A stretch of 64,000 nucleotides of DNA from Magnetospirillum sp. (GTDB taxonomy: Bacteria; Pseudomonadota; Alphaproteobacteria; Rhodospirillales; Magnetospirillaceae), in the NCBI GenBank assembly GCA_024707145.1, contig JANQAI010000008.1, forward strand, positions 186,001-250,000. Reading direction: 5' to 3'. Position numbers and translations under genes: made by a program. Numbering within the stretch: the stretch's first letter is position 1; each line of letters starts with the position of its first letter. Below, one piece after another: positions 9,541-19,198 of the stretch. Under the pieces are notes generated by a model. It made no database searches. It was not told the DNA's origin and worked only from the letters and a program-made list of their open reading frames with translations.

Positions 9541-11667
9541 TCAAGCCGGCTCTGGCGCGCGGCGCATCTTCGGCCAAGTGAAATGCAGCGCGGTACCGCC
9601 ACCCGCCTGGGTGGACACCCAGATGCGGCCGCCCTGGCGCTCCACTACCTTACGGCAGATGGCCAGACCGATGCCCGTGCCTTCGTATTCGTCGCGGGCA
9701 TGCAGTCGTTGGAAAATGCCGAAGACCCGTTCGGCGTGCTCGGGCGGAATGCCGATGCCGTTGTCGGCGACGGAGAACTCCCACTGGTCGCCCTGGTCGG
9801 CGACGGTCACCATCACCTCGGGCCGGCAATGGGGATTGCGGTACTTCACCGCGTTGCCGATCAGGTTCTGGAACAGGCGTGTCAACTCGCCCACGTCGCC
9901 CAGGACCACCGGCATCCTGCCCGGCAGCACGATGTGGGCGCCGGCTTCGTCGATCTCGCCCTGCAGGTCCATCACCGCCAGATCGGCGGCGCGGCCGGTA
10001 TCCACCGGCTGATCGGTGGAGGCGCGGCCGACGCGGGAATAGGCCAGCAGGTCGGTAATCAGCGCATCCATGCGCCGCACGCCGTCGCGGATGAAATCCA
10101 TGAACTCGCGGGTCTCGTGGTCCAGCTTGTCGTCGATGCTTTCCTCGATCAGCGTCATGTAGCTGCGCACGGTACGCAGGGGCTGGCGCAAGTCGTGGGA
10201 GGCCACATAGGCGAACTGCTCCAGTTCCTCGTTGGAGCCGCGCAGCTCCAGCACCAGGGCGTCCAGCTTCTGCTCCAGCCGCTTGCGCTCGGTGATGTCC
10301 TGGATGGTGACGTCCACCCGTTCGGGCACCCCGTCGGGGGCGAACGCAACCTCGGCGCGGAACTGGCCGACCCGCTCGGTGCCGTCGGCGCGGATCAGGC
10401 GGATGTCCTCGACCACGCGCCCGCCGCCGGCCCCGCCCAAGGCGGCGTCCAACGCCATGGCCAAGCGTTCGCGGTCGTCGATATGCACGCGGCGGAAAAA
10501 GGCGGCGCGCCCCGGCTCCTCCCCGCCGGGAGTGGTGCCCAGCAAGGCGTGGAACTGGTCCGACCATACCTGGCGCCCGCTGATGGCGTCCCAGGTGGCG
10601 CTGCCGATCTGCGCCACGCGCTCGGCGTTGGACAACAGAGTCTGACTGCGCCGTTCCAGGTCCTGATAGGCTCGGTCCAGGCGCTCGACCATGCCGGCGA
10701 AGGCGGCACCCAGGCGGGCGATCTCGTCATGGCCGTCGATGATGAAGGCGCTGCGATCGCCCGAGCCGAAGGCGAACGAGGTCGCCGCCTCGGCCAGGCT
10801 GGACAGCGCCCGCGTCAACCGCTGGCCGAGCAGCGCGGCGAACACCACCACCAACAGGGTGCTGGCCGCGCCGATGGCGAGGAAGGTGGTGGTCAGGCGG
10901 CGCAGCGAGGTATCCAGTGCATCGCGGTCGGCGCCCAGGCGGATGACCAGGTGGAGCACCGACAGCTGCGGCGAAAGGGATACCGTCGCCTCGACGATCA
11001 TGGGATCGTCCACCTTGTCCAGGCCTTCGCCCAGCAGCGCCGAATAGGTCTGGCCGTCGGCCTCGATGCGCAGTTCGCCGCTCACCGAGCCCGCCTGCAC
11101 GGCGGCGCGCCGCGCCAGTTCGCGCAGGCTGACCCGCCATACCAGTGCGCCTTCGGCGGTGCCGGTATTGGCATAGATCACCGGCTCGGCCACCTTCAGC
11201 TCGGGGCCATCGGCGCCCAGGGCGACCTTGGCGCGCACCCGCCCCCCGGCCACCGCGCCGGCCACCCAGGGATCGGCTTCGCGATCACCCGGCACGATAG
11301 AGCCCACCAGCGGCCGGCCGATGAAATCGGTGACCACCAGCGAGGTGCGCAGGCCGTGCACATCGGCCACATCCGTCAGCAGGGGGCGCAGATAGGTTTC
11401 GCGGCCGACGCTGTCCACCAGGGCGTTGGCGATGGCTGCGTTGCCGGCCAGAACATGGAAATGGGCGAACACGCCTTCGATCAGGTCGCTCACCTTCTCG
11501 GCCCGCAGGCCGGCCTCGGTGACAAGCAGATCGTTGACCTGGGCCCGGATCAGCTGGGCGGTCACCAGCCAGGCGCCGCCGCCCATCAACACCACGAAGA
11601 ACAGCGCCAGCGCCGAGGCGGCGATGGCCACACGGGTGGACAGCCGGGCGCGCAGGCGCTTGATCAC
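9541..11667 (-). CDS. Membrane histidine kinase with HAMP and PAS domains
   Basis: A 708-residue sensor kinase. It has one TM helix near residues 12-38, a periplasmic sensing domain to about residue 245, a second TM helix (FLAIGAASTLLVVVFAALL), a HAMP linker (to about 325), a PAS domain (about 345-465, ending in VDVTIQDITERKRLE), HisKA with VASHDLRQPLR, and HATPase with NAVKYRNP, DNGIGIP and GTGIGLAI. Its ATG overlaps the stop of the upstream periplasmic-binding-protein gene by 4 bp (ATGA). This suggests that the binding protein presents a ligand to the periplasmic domain, as in TorT-TorS or LuxP-LuxQ pairs. The ligand is unknown. Confidence 0.88.
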   Translation of the reverse strand: MIKRLRARLSTRVAIAASALALFFVVLMGGGAWLVTAQLIRAQVNDLLVTEAGLRAEKVSDLIEGVFAHFHVLAGNAAIANALVDSVGRETYLRPLLTDVADVHGLRTSLVVTDFIGRPLVGSIVPGDREADPWVAGAVAGGRVRAKVALGADGPELKVAEPVIYANTGTAEGALVWRVSLRELARRAAVQAGSVSGELRIEADGQTYSALLGEGLDKVDDPMIVEATVSLSPQLSVLHLVIRLGADRDALDTSLRRLTTTFLAIGAASTLLVVVFAALLGQRLTRALSSLAEAATSFAFGSGDRSAFIIDGHDEIARLGAAFAGMVERLDRAYQDLERRSQTLLSNAERVAQIGSATWDAISGRQVWSDQFHALLGTTPGGEEPGRAAFFRRVHIDDRERLAMALDAALGGAGGGRVVEDIRLIRADGTERVGQFRAEVAFAPDGVPERVDVTIQDITERKRLEQKLDALVLELRGSNEELEQFAYVASHDLRQPLRTVRSYMTLIEESIDDKLDHETREFMDFIRDGVRRMDALITDLLAYSRVGRASTDQPVDTGRAADLAVMDLQGEIDEAGAHIVLPGRMPVVLGDVGELTRLFQNLIGNAVKYRNPHCRPEVMVTVADQGDQWEFSVADNGIGIPPEHAERVFGIFQRLHARDEYEGTGIGLAICRKVVERQGGRIWVSTQAGGGTALHFTWPKMRRAPEPA

Positions 11668-12866
11668 CGCGCCTCCCTTCCGCCGCCGTCACCCCGGCCG
11701 CGCGGCGTGGGCAGCGGGATGACGGCCCCGTCGGAACGGAAGGCGGCCATGAAGACCTGGTCCGCCGTCAGCGCCTCATGATTGGTGGGGCTGAACGGCT
11801 GCGCATAGCGCCGCACCAGCCCGTCGTAGTCGCGCACCCGTTCCAGGGCGGCGCGCACCTGGGCCCGGTCGGTGGTCCCGGCCAGATTGACGGCGCGGGC
11901 CAGGATGTGGGTCAGGTCGTAGGCATGGGCGACACCGACGGGGGCGGCGATGGCCTCCGGCCGCACCGGGCCGAACAGTTTCTGCCAGCGGTCGAGGAAA
12001 CGGGCGACCCGGCGTTGGTCGGCGTTCAGGAAGCTGAAGGACTGCACCACCGAGAGGTCCAGCTCCCCCAGCGCGCCGCCGGCGTTCTTCGCCAGGCTGC
12101 CGGCGGTGACGCCCCAATGCATGACCAGGGGCAGCCTCTCCTGCCTGGGCATGGCCGCCACCTCGCGCAGCAGCACCGCCCCCTCGGCGTCGTTGGCGAT
12201 GAACAGGATCGCCTGGGCGCCCTGGCGCAGCAAGTCCACATAGGGGCGGGCCAAGCTCTTGTCGCCCCAATTATACCACGAGGTTCCCACCACCTTGGGC
12301 AGGCCGGGGCCGCCAGCGCTCTCGATGGCGGCGAGGCCCGAGCGCCCCCAGCCGGTGTTGGGCGCCAGCACGCCCACGCGCGCCGCCCCCTTGGCCGCGG
12401 CATGCCGCAGCATGGCGGGCAGCACCCACTGGTCGCGCAGGGACAGGCGGAAGACCGGATTGGGCTGGTAGCCGTTGTCGACGATGCCGTCGGCGGTGGC
12501 CCATGGGTCCAGCAGAAGCAGGCCAAGCTGGTGCACAACATCCAGGTTTTCCAGCACCACCGGACTGAAACGCCCGCAGAACACCGCCACCAGATCGCGC
12601 TCGCCAGCCAGGTCGCGCAGGTTCTCGCGCGAGCGGGCCGGGACCGAACGGTTGTCGCGCACCACCAGTTCCAGCTTGCGCCCGCCCAGCACGCCGCCGG
12701 CCTCGTTGATCTCGGCGATGGCCATGGCGATGCCGCGCTCGATGGCTTGCGCCGACATGCTGCCCACCACGCCGAACTCGCCGTCGAAACCGATGCGCAC
12801 GGGCTCGGCGGCGCGGGCGGCGGGCGCCAGGGAGAAGAGCGCAACGATCGCCAGCAGCCAGCGCAA
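11664..12866 (-). CDS. Periplasmic ligand-binding protein, Leu/Ile/Val-BP-like (type I fold)
   Basis: A 400-residue exported protein with a signal peptide (RWLLAIVALFSLAPAARA) and the branched-chain amino-acid binding protein fold: VRIGFDGEFG, INEAGGVLGGRKLELVVRDN, a VGVLAPNTGWGRS hinge region and a C-terminal domain with VAHAYDLTHILARAV. No ABC permease or ATPase gene is nearby. Instead it is the first gene of a kinase-receiver-hybrid kinase unit, so it probably senses a ligand rather than importing one. The start is a TTG with an AAGGGGGG-type site just upstream. The C-terminus (about the last 15 residues) is a Gly/Arg-rich tail that looks like read-through past the fold. Confidence 0.82.
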   Translation of the reverse strand: MRWLLAIVALFSLAPAARAAEPVRIGFDGEFGVVGSMSAQAIERGIAMAIAEINEAGGVLGGRKLELVVRDNRSVPARSRENLRDLAGERDLVAVFCGRFSPVVLENLDVVHQLGLLLLDPWATADGIVDNGYQPNPVFRLSLRDQWVLPAMLRHAAAKGAARVGVLAPNTGWGRSGLAAIESAGGPGLPKVVGTSWYNWGDKSLARPYVDLLRQGAQAILFIANDAEGAVLLREVAAMPRQERLPLVMHWGVTAGSLAKNAGGALGELDLSVVQSFSFLNADQRRVARFLDRWQKLFGPVRPEAIAAPVGVAHAYDLTHILARAVNLAGTTDRAQVRAALERVRDYDGLVRRYAQPFSPTNHEALTADQVFMAAFRSDGAVIPLPTPRGRGDGGGREAR

Positions 12867-12955
12867 TTGCCCCCCCTTCCCACCTGATCGATAGTATGAG
12901 GATACGGGGGTGGGCCACCCCCCGCAAGCACGCTGAACAGCCAGGAGTGGAAGAC

Positions 12956-13411
12956 GTGACCCAAGCGCCCCCGGCCAGCCGGGACTATCCGACCCACCCG
13001 CTGCCGGCGGTGATCGCCATGGTGGCCCGCAAGGGACGCGTGCTGCTGGTACGGCGCGGCAAAGGGACCGCTCCCGACCCCTGGGGCTTCCCGGGAGGCC
13101 TGGTGGAGGTGGGGGAAACGGTGGCCGAGGCGGCCGTGCGCGAACTGGCCGAGGAAACCGGCGTGACGGCCGAGGCGGGACCGGTGGCCGAGGTGCTGGA
13201 CATTATCCAGTGCGACAAGGACGGCCGCGTGCGCACCCACTTCATCCTGAACGCCGTGCCCTGCCGCTGGCTGGCGGGCGAGCCGGCCGCAGCCAGCGAC
13301 GCCATCGAGGCGGGCTGGTTCACCCTGGACCAGATCGCCGCCATGACGTGCCACCCCAACCTGCCCCGATTGGCAAAAGCGATCCTGGCGCAGGCGATCC
13401 TGGCCGGCTGA
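12956..13411 (+). CDS. Nudix hydrolase
   Basis: A 151-residue Nudix-family pyrophosphohydrolase. The Nudix box is complete: a Gly in GGLVEVGET, then REL, then EETGV, matching GX5EX7REUXEEXGU. The preceding WGFPGG and the N-terminal strand VIAMVARKGRVLLVRR are typical of ADP-ribose pyrophosphatase or MutT-like members. The substrate cannot be told from sequence. I prefer the GTG at 12956, which has AGGAG 8 nt upstream, over the in-frame ATG at 12896. The gene ends directly against the end of the convergent chemoreceptor gene, with no spacer. Confidence 0.88.
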   Translation: MTQAPPASRDYPTHPLPAVIAMVARKGRVLLVRRGKGTAPDPWGFPGGLVEVGETVAEAAVRELAEETGVTAEAGPVAEVLDIIQCDKDGRVRTHFILNAVPCRWLAGEPAAASDAIEAGWFTLDQIAAMTCHPNLPRLAKAILAQAILAG

Positions 13412-15383
13412 CTACCACAGGTCGATGTCGTCGGCCTCGGCCACCTGCTGGGCGCGGGCGCGGGTGATGATGGCGTTGAGGCGCGCCCGCTGCGGTCCGC
13501 TGGCGTTGAGGCGCAGGTGAACGCCCTTGGTGGAGGTGCGCACCACCTCGGCCTCGATGGCCTCAAGGTCCTCCACGTCGAACGTCACCTTCTGCCCGCG
13601 CGCCAGCTCGCCCCCGGCGATTTCCAGCAGCGCGCCGCCCACCGACAGGTCCTTGACCCGGCCGCTCAAGCGCTGCCCACCGGCGGTCATCAGCACCCCG
13701 ACGTCCAGTTCGATGCGGGCGTGCTGGCGGCGGTTGCCCACCACCGATCCCCGCAGGGTACCGATCAGGTGGTCGCGCATGCCGTTCAGTTGATCGGACA
13801 CGCTGCTCACCGTGTCGTGCACCAGGGCCGACATCTGCTCGGCCTCGGTGGCCGATTGGGAAATGCCGGCGATGGTAGAGGACACCGTCTGGGTCGAAGT
13901 CGCCGCCTGCCGCGCCTGTCCGGCGATGGCGGCGATGGACCCCTGCTGCTGGGCGGTGACGTCGGCCATGGTGGTGGAGATGTCGGACACCCGGGCGATG
14001 ATGTCGCCCACCGACGAGATGGCTTGCACCGCCTGCCCCACCGCCCCCTGGATGCCGGCCACCTGGGCGGCGATCTCGCTGGTGGCCTGGGTGGTCTGGT
14101 TGGCCAAGTTCTTGACCTCGCCGGCCACCACGGCGAACCCCTTGCCGGCCTCGCCGGCGCGGGCCGCCTCGATGGTGGCGTTCAGCGCCAGCATGTTGGT
14201 CTGCCCGGCGATGGCGTTGATCATGGAGACCACGGCGTCGATGCGGTGCGAGGCCTCGGACAGGGTCTGCATGATCTCGCTGGAGCGCCGGGCCTCCTCG
14301 GTGGCGGTGCGGGCGATCTGGCGCGACTGGTCGGCATCGGCACGCATGCGCTCGATGGTGGCCACCATCTGCTCGGCCGCCTCGGCCACGTAGGTGACAT
14401 TGTCGGTGGCGTTGCCGGCGGCCACCGCCACCTGGCGGTTCTGCTCGCCCACCGTGGTGGCCTGGGCGCGCATGCCGTCGGCCACCGAAACCAGCGCCAT
14501 GGAACGGTTGGTGACGTCGCTGACGGCGGCGTTGATCTCGCTTTCCAACTGCTCGGACATGCCGAGGAAGGTCAGCCGCATTTCCTTCTCGGTGGTGCGC
14601 AGGATGCGCTCGCTCTCGGCGTTCTTGCGCGCGAAATCCACCAGCGCGCCCCGCAGCGCCTTGAGGAAGAACAGCGCCTCGCCGGTCTGGCGGATGGCGC
14701 CGCCGCCGCTTTCCTGGCGCGGCGCGGTGTCGTTGATGGACAGCGCGCGGATCTGCGCCACCACGGCCTCCAGCGGCCGCGCCACGCCCAGCCAGAGCCA
14801 GAGCCCGCCGCCGGCCAGGACGGCGAGCAGAACCGCGAAGGCGGCGGTGGCGAGCCAGCCGGAGGCGAAGAACTGCACCGTGGCCGCCGCCAGGGCGGTG
14901 CCGCCCAGCAGCGTCAGCACGCCGCCCAGGCCGGGGCCGAAGGCGCGGCGGGCACCCTGGGTGGCCTGGACGCTGTCGATGCCCAGGCTGCGAAAGAAAT
15001 TGGCGTACAGGGCGTCGTCGCCCAGGATGTGCTTGACCAGCCAGTCGCGCAGGAACTCGAACACCTCGTCGGCCACGGTCTCCGAGCCGTCCTCGCGGAA
15101 CTTGGCCTGCAGGCCGGCGGCGGTGGCCAGCAGGCGCTCGTGCGCCTTCTTGTGCATCTCCACGCCGGGATAGGCCCAGCGGGCGAACATCTCCTCCTCG
15201 CGGGCGAAATGGGTGCGGGTGTAATCCACCAGGCTCGGCCAGGATGCCGTCGATCACCTCATGACCGCGCCGCTCCTCGCTGGCTTCCCACAAATTATTG
15301 AGGATGGCGATCAACCTCTGATGGTCAGAGTCGAACTCGACCACATGGACGCTGAGCTGGTCGCTCCAATCGATCAAAGCCAT
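13412..15383 (-). CDS. Hemerythrin-MCP-PilZ chemoreceptor (single-base frameshift)
   Basis: Removing one base at 15232-15233 gives a 656-residue receptor. Residues 1 to about 130 form a bacteriohemerythrin domain with the diiron ligand set spread over [24 protein letters not shown] and HILGDD, expected to bind O2. Two hydrophobic helices follow ([19 protein letters not shown] and [19 protein letters not shown]). A methyl-accepting signalling domain has the hairpin tip with [15 protein letters not shown]. The last ~100 residues form a PilZ domain ([12 protein letters not shown] and [10 protein letters not shown]), which usually binds c-di-GMP. One protein therefore joins oxygen sensing, chemotaxis signalling and c-di-GMP. 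The frameshift falls within the hemerythrin domain. Confidence 0.85.
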
Positions 15384-15456
15384 TGCACCCGCTCCCCCCG
15401 GACCAACGGATAACCATAAAGGTATAGCGGGTTATGCCGGGACAAGACACCTCGGG

Positions 15457-16032
15457 TCAATGCCTGAGGCGGGCCACCAGATGGCCGCCATTGGCCCGCC
15501 AGCCGCGCCAGAACTCCTCCAGGTAGGGCAGGACCTCCAGCAGGAGAATGGCGCCCAGCACCGCGCCCAGATAGCCCAGGGGCAGCGGGTCCGGCTTCAG
15601 CCGGACGGCCCAATCAGCGGTTTCCGGCCCCATTCCGACGATGGCGAGTGCCTGCCCCCAGTGGAGACAGACGACGAAGGACAGCGCCATGAACGGCAAC
15701 ACTTCCAGGAAGGAATGGATGTGCTGTTCTACCGGGGTGACGCGGCGCCGGGTGACCGCATAGCTGACATCCCATAATGCAGTGGCTTCGTGCGCAACGA
15801 AGGCCGCCAGCATCACCACCAGCACCAGGGCGTTGATCTCCAGCACCAGGGCGGCCAGCACCGGCGCGCCCATTTCCACCAGCATAAGCAGATGAATCAG
15901 GCTTTCCTTGGCCCCGGTGGTGTGCTGGATGTCGGTGCGCCGGTGGCAGACCCAGTCGGCGATGCCCACCAGAAGCCACAGGGGTACGATGACGTACAGC
16001 AGGAAGATACGGGTGGCCTGGGCGACATCCAT
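15457..16032 (-). CDS. His-rich integral membrane protein, unknown function
   Basis: A protein of 191 residues with about five hydrophobic helices, starting with IFLLYVIVPLWLLVGIADW. Several histidine-containing motifs lie at the helix ends: CHRRTDIQHT, ESLIHLLMLVE, AHEATALWD and EQHIHSFLEVLPF. Spaced His residues of this sort are seen in membrane diiron hydroxylases and desaturases, but the HxxHH boxes of that family are not clear, so I make no enzymatic call. ATG 16032 is preferred, with CGGAA upstream. A GTG at 16071 would add 13 residues that do not look like family sequence. It is followed by the chemoreceptor gene on the same strand after about 75 bp. Confidence 0.6.
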   Translation of the reverse strand: MDVAQATRIFLLYVIVPLWLLVGIADWVCHRRTDIQHTTGAKESLIHLLMLVEMGAPVLAALVLEINALVLVVMLAAFVAHEATALWDVSYAVTRRRVTPVEQHIHSFLEVLPFMALSFVVCLHWGQALAIVGMGPETADWAVRLKPDPLPLGYLGAVLGAILLLEVLPYLEEFWRGWRANGGHLVARLRH

Positions 16033-16176
16033 GGGCGGTTCCGCTCGTACAAGGGAATTCTTGCCCAACACGCCGCCGACGGCAGGGGTTCCTTGCCGGC
16101 CGGTTTCACCAAACGGTCACGCGGCTCCCCGGTGGGGCTGGCTAGAGTGCATGCCCTGGATTATTGGAAAACCGAC

Positions 16177-16362
16177 ATGGATTTGGACGCCAGCGTATCC
16201 GACATGATGACCGCCGCCTTCCGCCTGTCCTGGCCGGCCCCGCCTCCCCCTCGGCCGGCCCGCCAGCGGGTGCGCCGGCTGTTCGGGCGCATGGTCCGGC
16301 TGTGCCGGCGCCAGGCGCTGGAAGGCTGGCCGGTGGCCCTGTCGGCGCCGGAACCGCGCTGA
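16177..16362 (+). CDS. Small basic hypothetical protein
   Basis: A possible 61-residue protein. It has a short acidic start (MDLDASVSDMM), a Pro-rich stretch (WPAPPPPRPA) and a basic region (RQRVRRLFGRMVRLCRR). GGAAAA lies 7-12 nt before the ATG. The gene lies between divergent neighbours and precedes the kinase fusion gene by 68 bp on the same strand. I recognise no family. Support is limited to an ATG with a plausible ribosome site and protein-like composition. Confidence 0.35.
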   Translation: MDLDASVSDMMTAAFRLSWPAPPPPRPARQRVRRLFGRMVRLCRRQALEGWPVALSAPEPR

Positions 16363-16430
16363 GCGCCCTTGTCCTGGCCGGCGCGAGGCTTTATCGCTAA
16401 GGGGGTCGTGCCCGACGGTCGAGGAACCCC

Positions 16431-17969
16431 ATGACCTCTTTGCCCCCGCGACCCGGCCCCCAGGCCGAAATCCTGCGCCTGCTGGCCAGTCCCGCCACCC
16501 ATGGCGGCCACCGCCCGACCCGCATCGACACCCACATCTCCACCATCTTCCTGGCCGGCGACCAGGCCTGGAAGATGAAGAAGGCGATACGCCTGCCCTT
16601 CCTCGACTTCTCGGACCTGGACAGCCGCCGGCGCGCCTGCGAGGCCGAGGTGGAGATCAACCGCCGCGCCGCGCCGCAGCTCTATCTGGGCTGCGTTCCC
16701 ATCACCCGCGATCCCCAGGGCCGGCTGCGTTTGGGCGGCGACGGAGCGGCGGAGGAATGGCTGGTCCACATGCGGCGCTTCGACCAGCGCACCCTGTTCT
16801 CCAAGCAGGTGGCGGCCGGTCGGGTGGACCGTCACCGCATCCACGCGCTGACCGAGGCGGTGTGGCGCTTCCACCAGTCGGCGCCGCTCCGGTCCGACCG
16901 CGGCGGCACCCGGGGGCTGGCCTGGGTGATCGACACCAACGCCGCCTCCATGGCCGCCCATGCCGACATCCTGGCGCGCGCGCGCGCCGGCCTGCTGACC
17001 GAACGCTCCCGCGCCTGGCTCGACCGCCTCGGCCCGCTGCTGGAGGAGCGCCGCGCCGCCGGCATGGTGCGCCAATGCCACGGCGACCTGCACTGTGGCA
17101 ACATCTGCATGGTGGACGGACAGCCCACCCTGTTCGACGCCATCGAGTTCTCCGACGACATCGCCTGCATCGATGTCTTCTACGATCTGGCCTTCCTGCT
17201 GATGGACCTGGAGCGGCGGGGCGCCCGCCCCCTGGCCGGCTACGCGCTGAACCATTACCTGGACCTGTCCGGCGATTACCGGGGCATCGGCCTGCTGCCC
17301 CTGCTGCTGTCTCTGCGGGCTGCGGTGCGCGCCCATGTCTCGGCCACCATGGCCGCCGGCGCCGGCGGCACCGAGCGCGGCCGCCTGGCCGCCGAAGCCG
17401 ACGGCTACCTGGAGGCCGCCCTGGACTATCTGGCGCCCCCCGCCCCCAGCCTGCTGGCGGTGGGCGGACTGTCGGGCAGCGGCAAGTCGCGCATGGGCCG
17501 CGAGCTGGCACCGCTGCTGGCGGTGCCGGCCGCCGCCGTGGTGCGCACCGATGCCCTGCGCAAGCAGATCATGGGCGCCGGATTGCTGGAGAAGCTGGGG
17601 CCCGAGGGCTATACGCCCGAGGTGACCGAGCGCACCTACCAGGCCCTCTACGATACCTGCCTGACCGTACTGAAGGCCGGCCACGCGGTGGTCGCCGACG
17701 CGGTTTTCGCCAAGCCGGAACAGCGGGACGCCATCGAGCAGGTGGCCCGCGCCGCCGGAGTGCCCTTTCGCGCCCTGTGGCTCCATACCCCGCCCAAACT
17801 GGCGGCGGCGCGCATCCGCGGGCGCAAGGCCAACGTCTCCGACGCCACCGTGGCGGTGCTGGAGCAGCAGTTGGCCTACGACCTCGGGCCCATTTCCTGG
17901 CCCCGCGTGCAGACCGGCGGATCCAAGGCCAAGGCGCTGAAGGATGGCAGGGCCGCCCTGGGGTTATGA
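16431..17969 (+). CDS. Fusion of aminoglycoside-phosphotransferase-like kinase and P-loop kinase
   Basis: A 512-residue two-part protein. Residues 1 to about 330 form an APH-like kinase with the catalytic CHGDLHCGN loop near 216-224 and the metal-binding Asp region in LFDAIEFSDD. Residues from about 340 form a P-loop nucleotide kinase with GGLSGSGKS at 345-353, a VVRTDALRKQI region and a C-terminal LHTPPKLAAARIRGRKAN. This matches the COG2187-COG0645 fusion found in many proteobacteria. Its substrate is not established, so the antibiotic-resistance label should not be used. GAGGAAC lies 5-9 nt before the ATG. A UspA gene follows 77 bp downstream, and the two may be co-expressed. Confidence 0.82.
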   Translation: MTSLPPRPGPQAEILRLLASPATHGGHRPTRIDTHISTIFLAGDQAWKMKKAIRLPFLDFSDLDSRRRACEAEVEINRRAAPQLYLGCVPITRDPQGRLRLGGDGAAEEWLVHMRRFDQRTLFSKQVAAGRVDRHRIHALTEAVWRFHQSAPLRSDRGGTRGLAWVIDTNAASMAAHADILARARAGLLTERSRAWLDRLGPLLEERRAAGMVRQCHGDLHCGNICMVDGQPTLFDAIEFSDDIACIDVFYDLAFLLMDLERRGARPLAGYALNHYLDLSGDYRGIGLLPLLLSLRAAVRAHVSATMAAGAGGTERGRLAAEADGYLEAALDYLAPPAPSLLAVGGLSGSGKSRMGRELAPLLAVPAAAVVRTDALRKQIMGAGLLEKLGPEGYTPEVTERTYQALYDTCLTVLKAGHAVVADAVFAKPEQRDAIEQVARAAGVPFRALWLHTPPKLAAARIRGRKANVSDATVAVLEQQLAYDLGPISWPRVQTGGSKAKALKDGRAALGL

Positions 17970-18046
17970 GGGGTATCCTGCCGAGGCCGATTAACAATCC
18001 TTGAGCGTGGGCGCATAATCGAAAGTCTGACCAAGGGAGGATCACC

Positions 18047-18910
18047 ATGACCGAATTCAAAACCCTGCTGGTCCCGGTGACCGATGCCGCCACCGCCGAC
18101 GCGCCGCTGGATACCGCCTTCGCTCTGGCGGCCACCTTTGCCGCCCACGTGGTCGGGTTGCATGTGCGCACGGACCCCACCACGGCGGTGCCCCTGGTGG
18201 GCGAAGGCATGTCGGGCGCCATGGTCGAGGAAATGATGGGCGTGGCCGAGCGCCAGGCGACCGAGCGCGCCGAGGCCGCCCGCGCCGCCTTCGACGCCGC
18301 CTGCGCCCGCCACGGCGTCGCCCTGGCGACAGCACCCGTTCCCGGCCCCTCGGCGCAATGGGACGACGTGGTCGGGCGCGAGGAGGAACTGGTGGCCTGG
18401 CGTGGCCGGCTTTCCGACCTGGTGCTCATGGGCCGCCCCAGTGAAGGGCTGGAGGCGCCCTCGCTGCTGACCCTGAATGCCGCCCTGATGGAAAGCGGCA
18501 AGCCGTTGCTGCTGGCCCCGCCCGCCGCGCCGGCCACCATCGGCACCCGCATCGCCGTGGCCTGGAACGGCAGCGCCGAGGCCGGGCGGGCGGTCGCCGC
18601 CGCGCTGCCGTTCATGCGGCGCGCCGCGTCGGTGACTATCCTGTCGCTGACCGAGGACGACCGCACCGCCTTCACCCCCGGCGGCGAACTGGCCGCCTTC
18701 CTGGCCTGGCACGGCGTGGCCGCCCAGTGCTCGGTGGTTCATGCGGGCGCCCATGCCGGCGCGGTGCTGCTGGAGGAATGTGGCAAGCTGAACGCCGACC
18801 TGCTGGTGATGGGCGCCTATACCCATTCCCGCCTGCGCCAGTTGATCCTGGGCGGCGTCACCCGCCACGTGCTGGGCCGCGCCGGGTTGGCTTGCCTTCT
18901 CTGTCACTGA
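18047..18910 (+). CDS. Universal stress protein, tandem UspA domains
   Basis: A 287-residue cytosolic protein made of two UspA folds. The first runs from about residue 5 (KTLLVPVTDAATAD) and the second from about 165 (IGTRIAVAWNGSAEAGRAV). The second half keeps the C-terminal ATP-binding pattern GAYTHSRLRQLILGGVTRHVL. The first half is less well conserved in that motif, as is common in tandem UspA proteins. A strong GGGAGGATCACC precedes the ATG. An intrinsic terminator follows at 18925-18964. It lies in the same orientation as the kinase fusion gene upstream. Confidence 0.85.
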   Translation: MTEFKTLLVPVTDAATADAPLDTAFALAATFAAHVVGLHVRTDPTTAVPLVGEGMSGAMVEEMMGVAERQATERAEAARAAFDAACARHGVALATAPVPGPSAQWDDVVGREEELVAWRGRLSDLVLMGRPSEGLEAPSLLTLNAALMESGKPLLLAPPAAPATIGTRIAVAWNGSAEAGRAVAAALPFMRRAASVTILSLTEDDRTAFTPGGELAAFLAWHGVAAQCSVVHAGAHAGAVLLEECGKLNADLLVMGAYTHSRLRQLILGGVTRHVLGRAGLACLLCH

Positions 18911-18924
18911 ATATTTTGCAAGCC

Positions 18925-18964
18925 AAGGCGGTCGCATGGCAGACATGCGGCCGCCTTTACTTTT
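18925..18964 (+). terminator. Intrinsic terminator after UspA gene
   Basis: The arms AAGGCGG (18925-18931) and CCGCCTT (18951-18957) pair, with an inner GCAT/ATGC pair, and are followed by TTTACTTTT. It lies 15 bp after the UspA stop codon. Confidence 0.65.
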
Positions 18965-19198
18965 CCGGCCCGGCTTATGCGTAGACGCGCGAAAAGCAAG
19001 GCCCACGCTGCCTTCGCTGCAATGCACTACCGCCATTGTGCAAGTGCGAGCATAAAGCGAAGGAGGTAGCCGCAGATACAATGCACGGTATTTAAAACCA
19101 TGGATGCCGTGCTAGTATTCACCCCACGATGAGAGTTCGGGATCTTGACACGATCCGCAACTCCCGCACCGACAATCACGGTTAAGGGAGGGATGACC

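Noticed and set aside
15457..16032. Fatty-acid desaturase/hydroxylase
   Set aside because: His-containing motifs are present but the three HxxHH-type boxes with proper spacing are not.
16431..17969. Aminoglycoside resistance gene
   Set aside because: The APH-like fold and HGDLH loop are shared by many small-molecule kinases, and the C-terminal P-loop fusion is a housekeeping-type architecture with unknown substrate.
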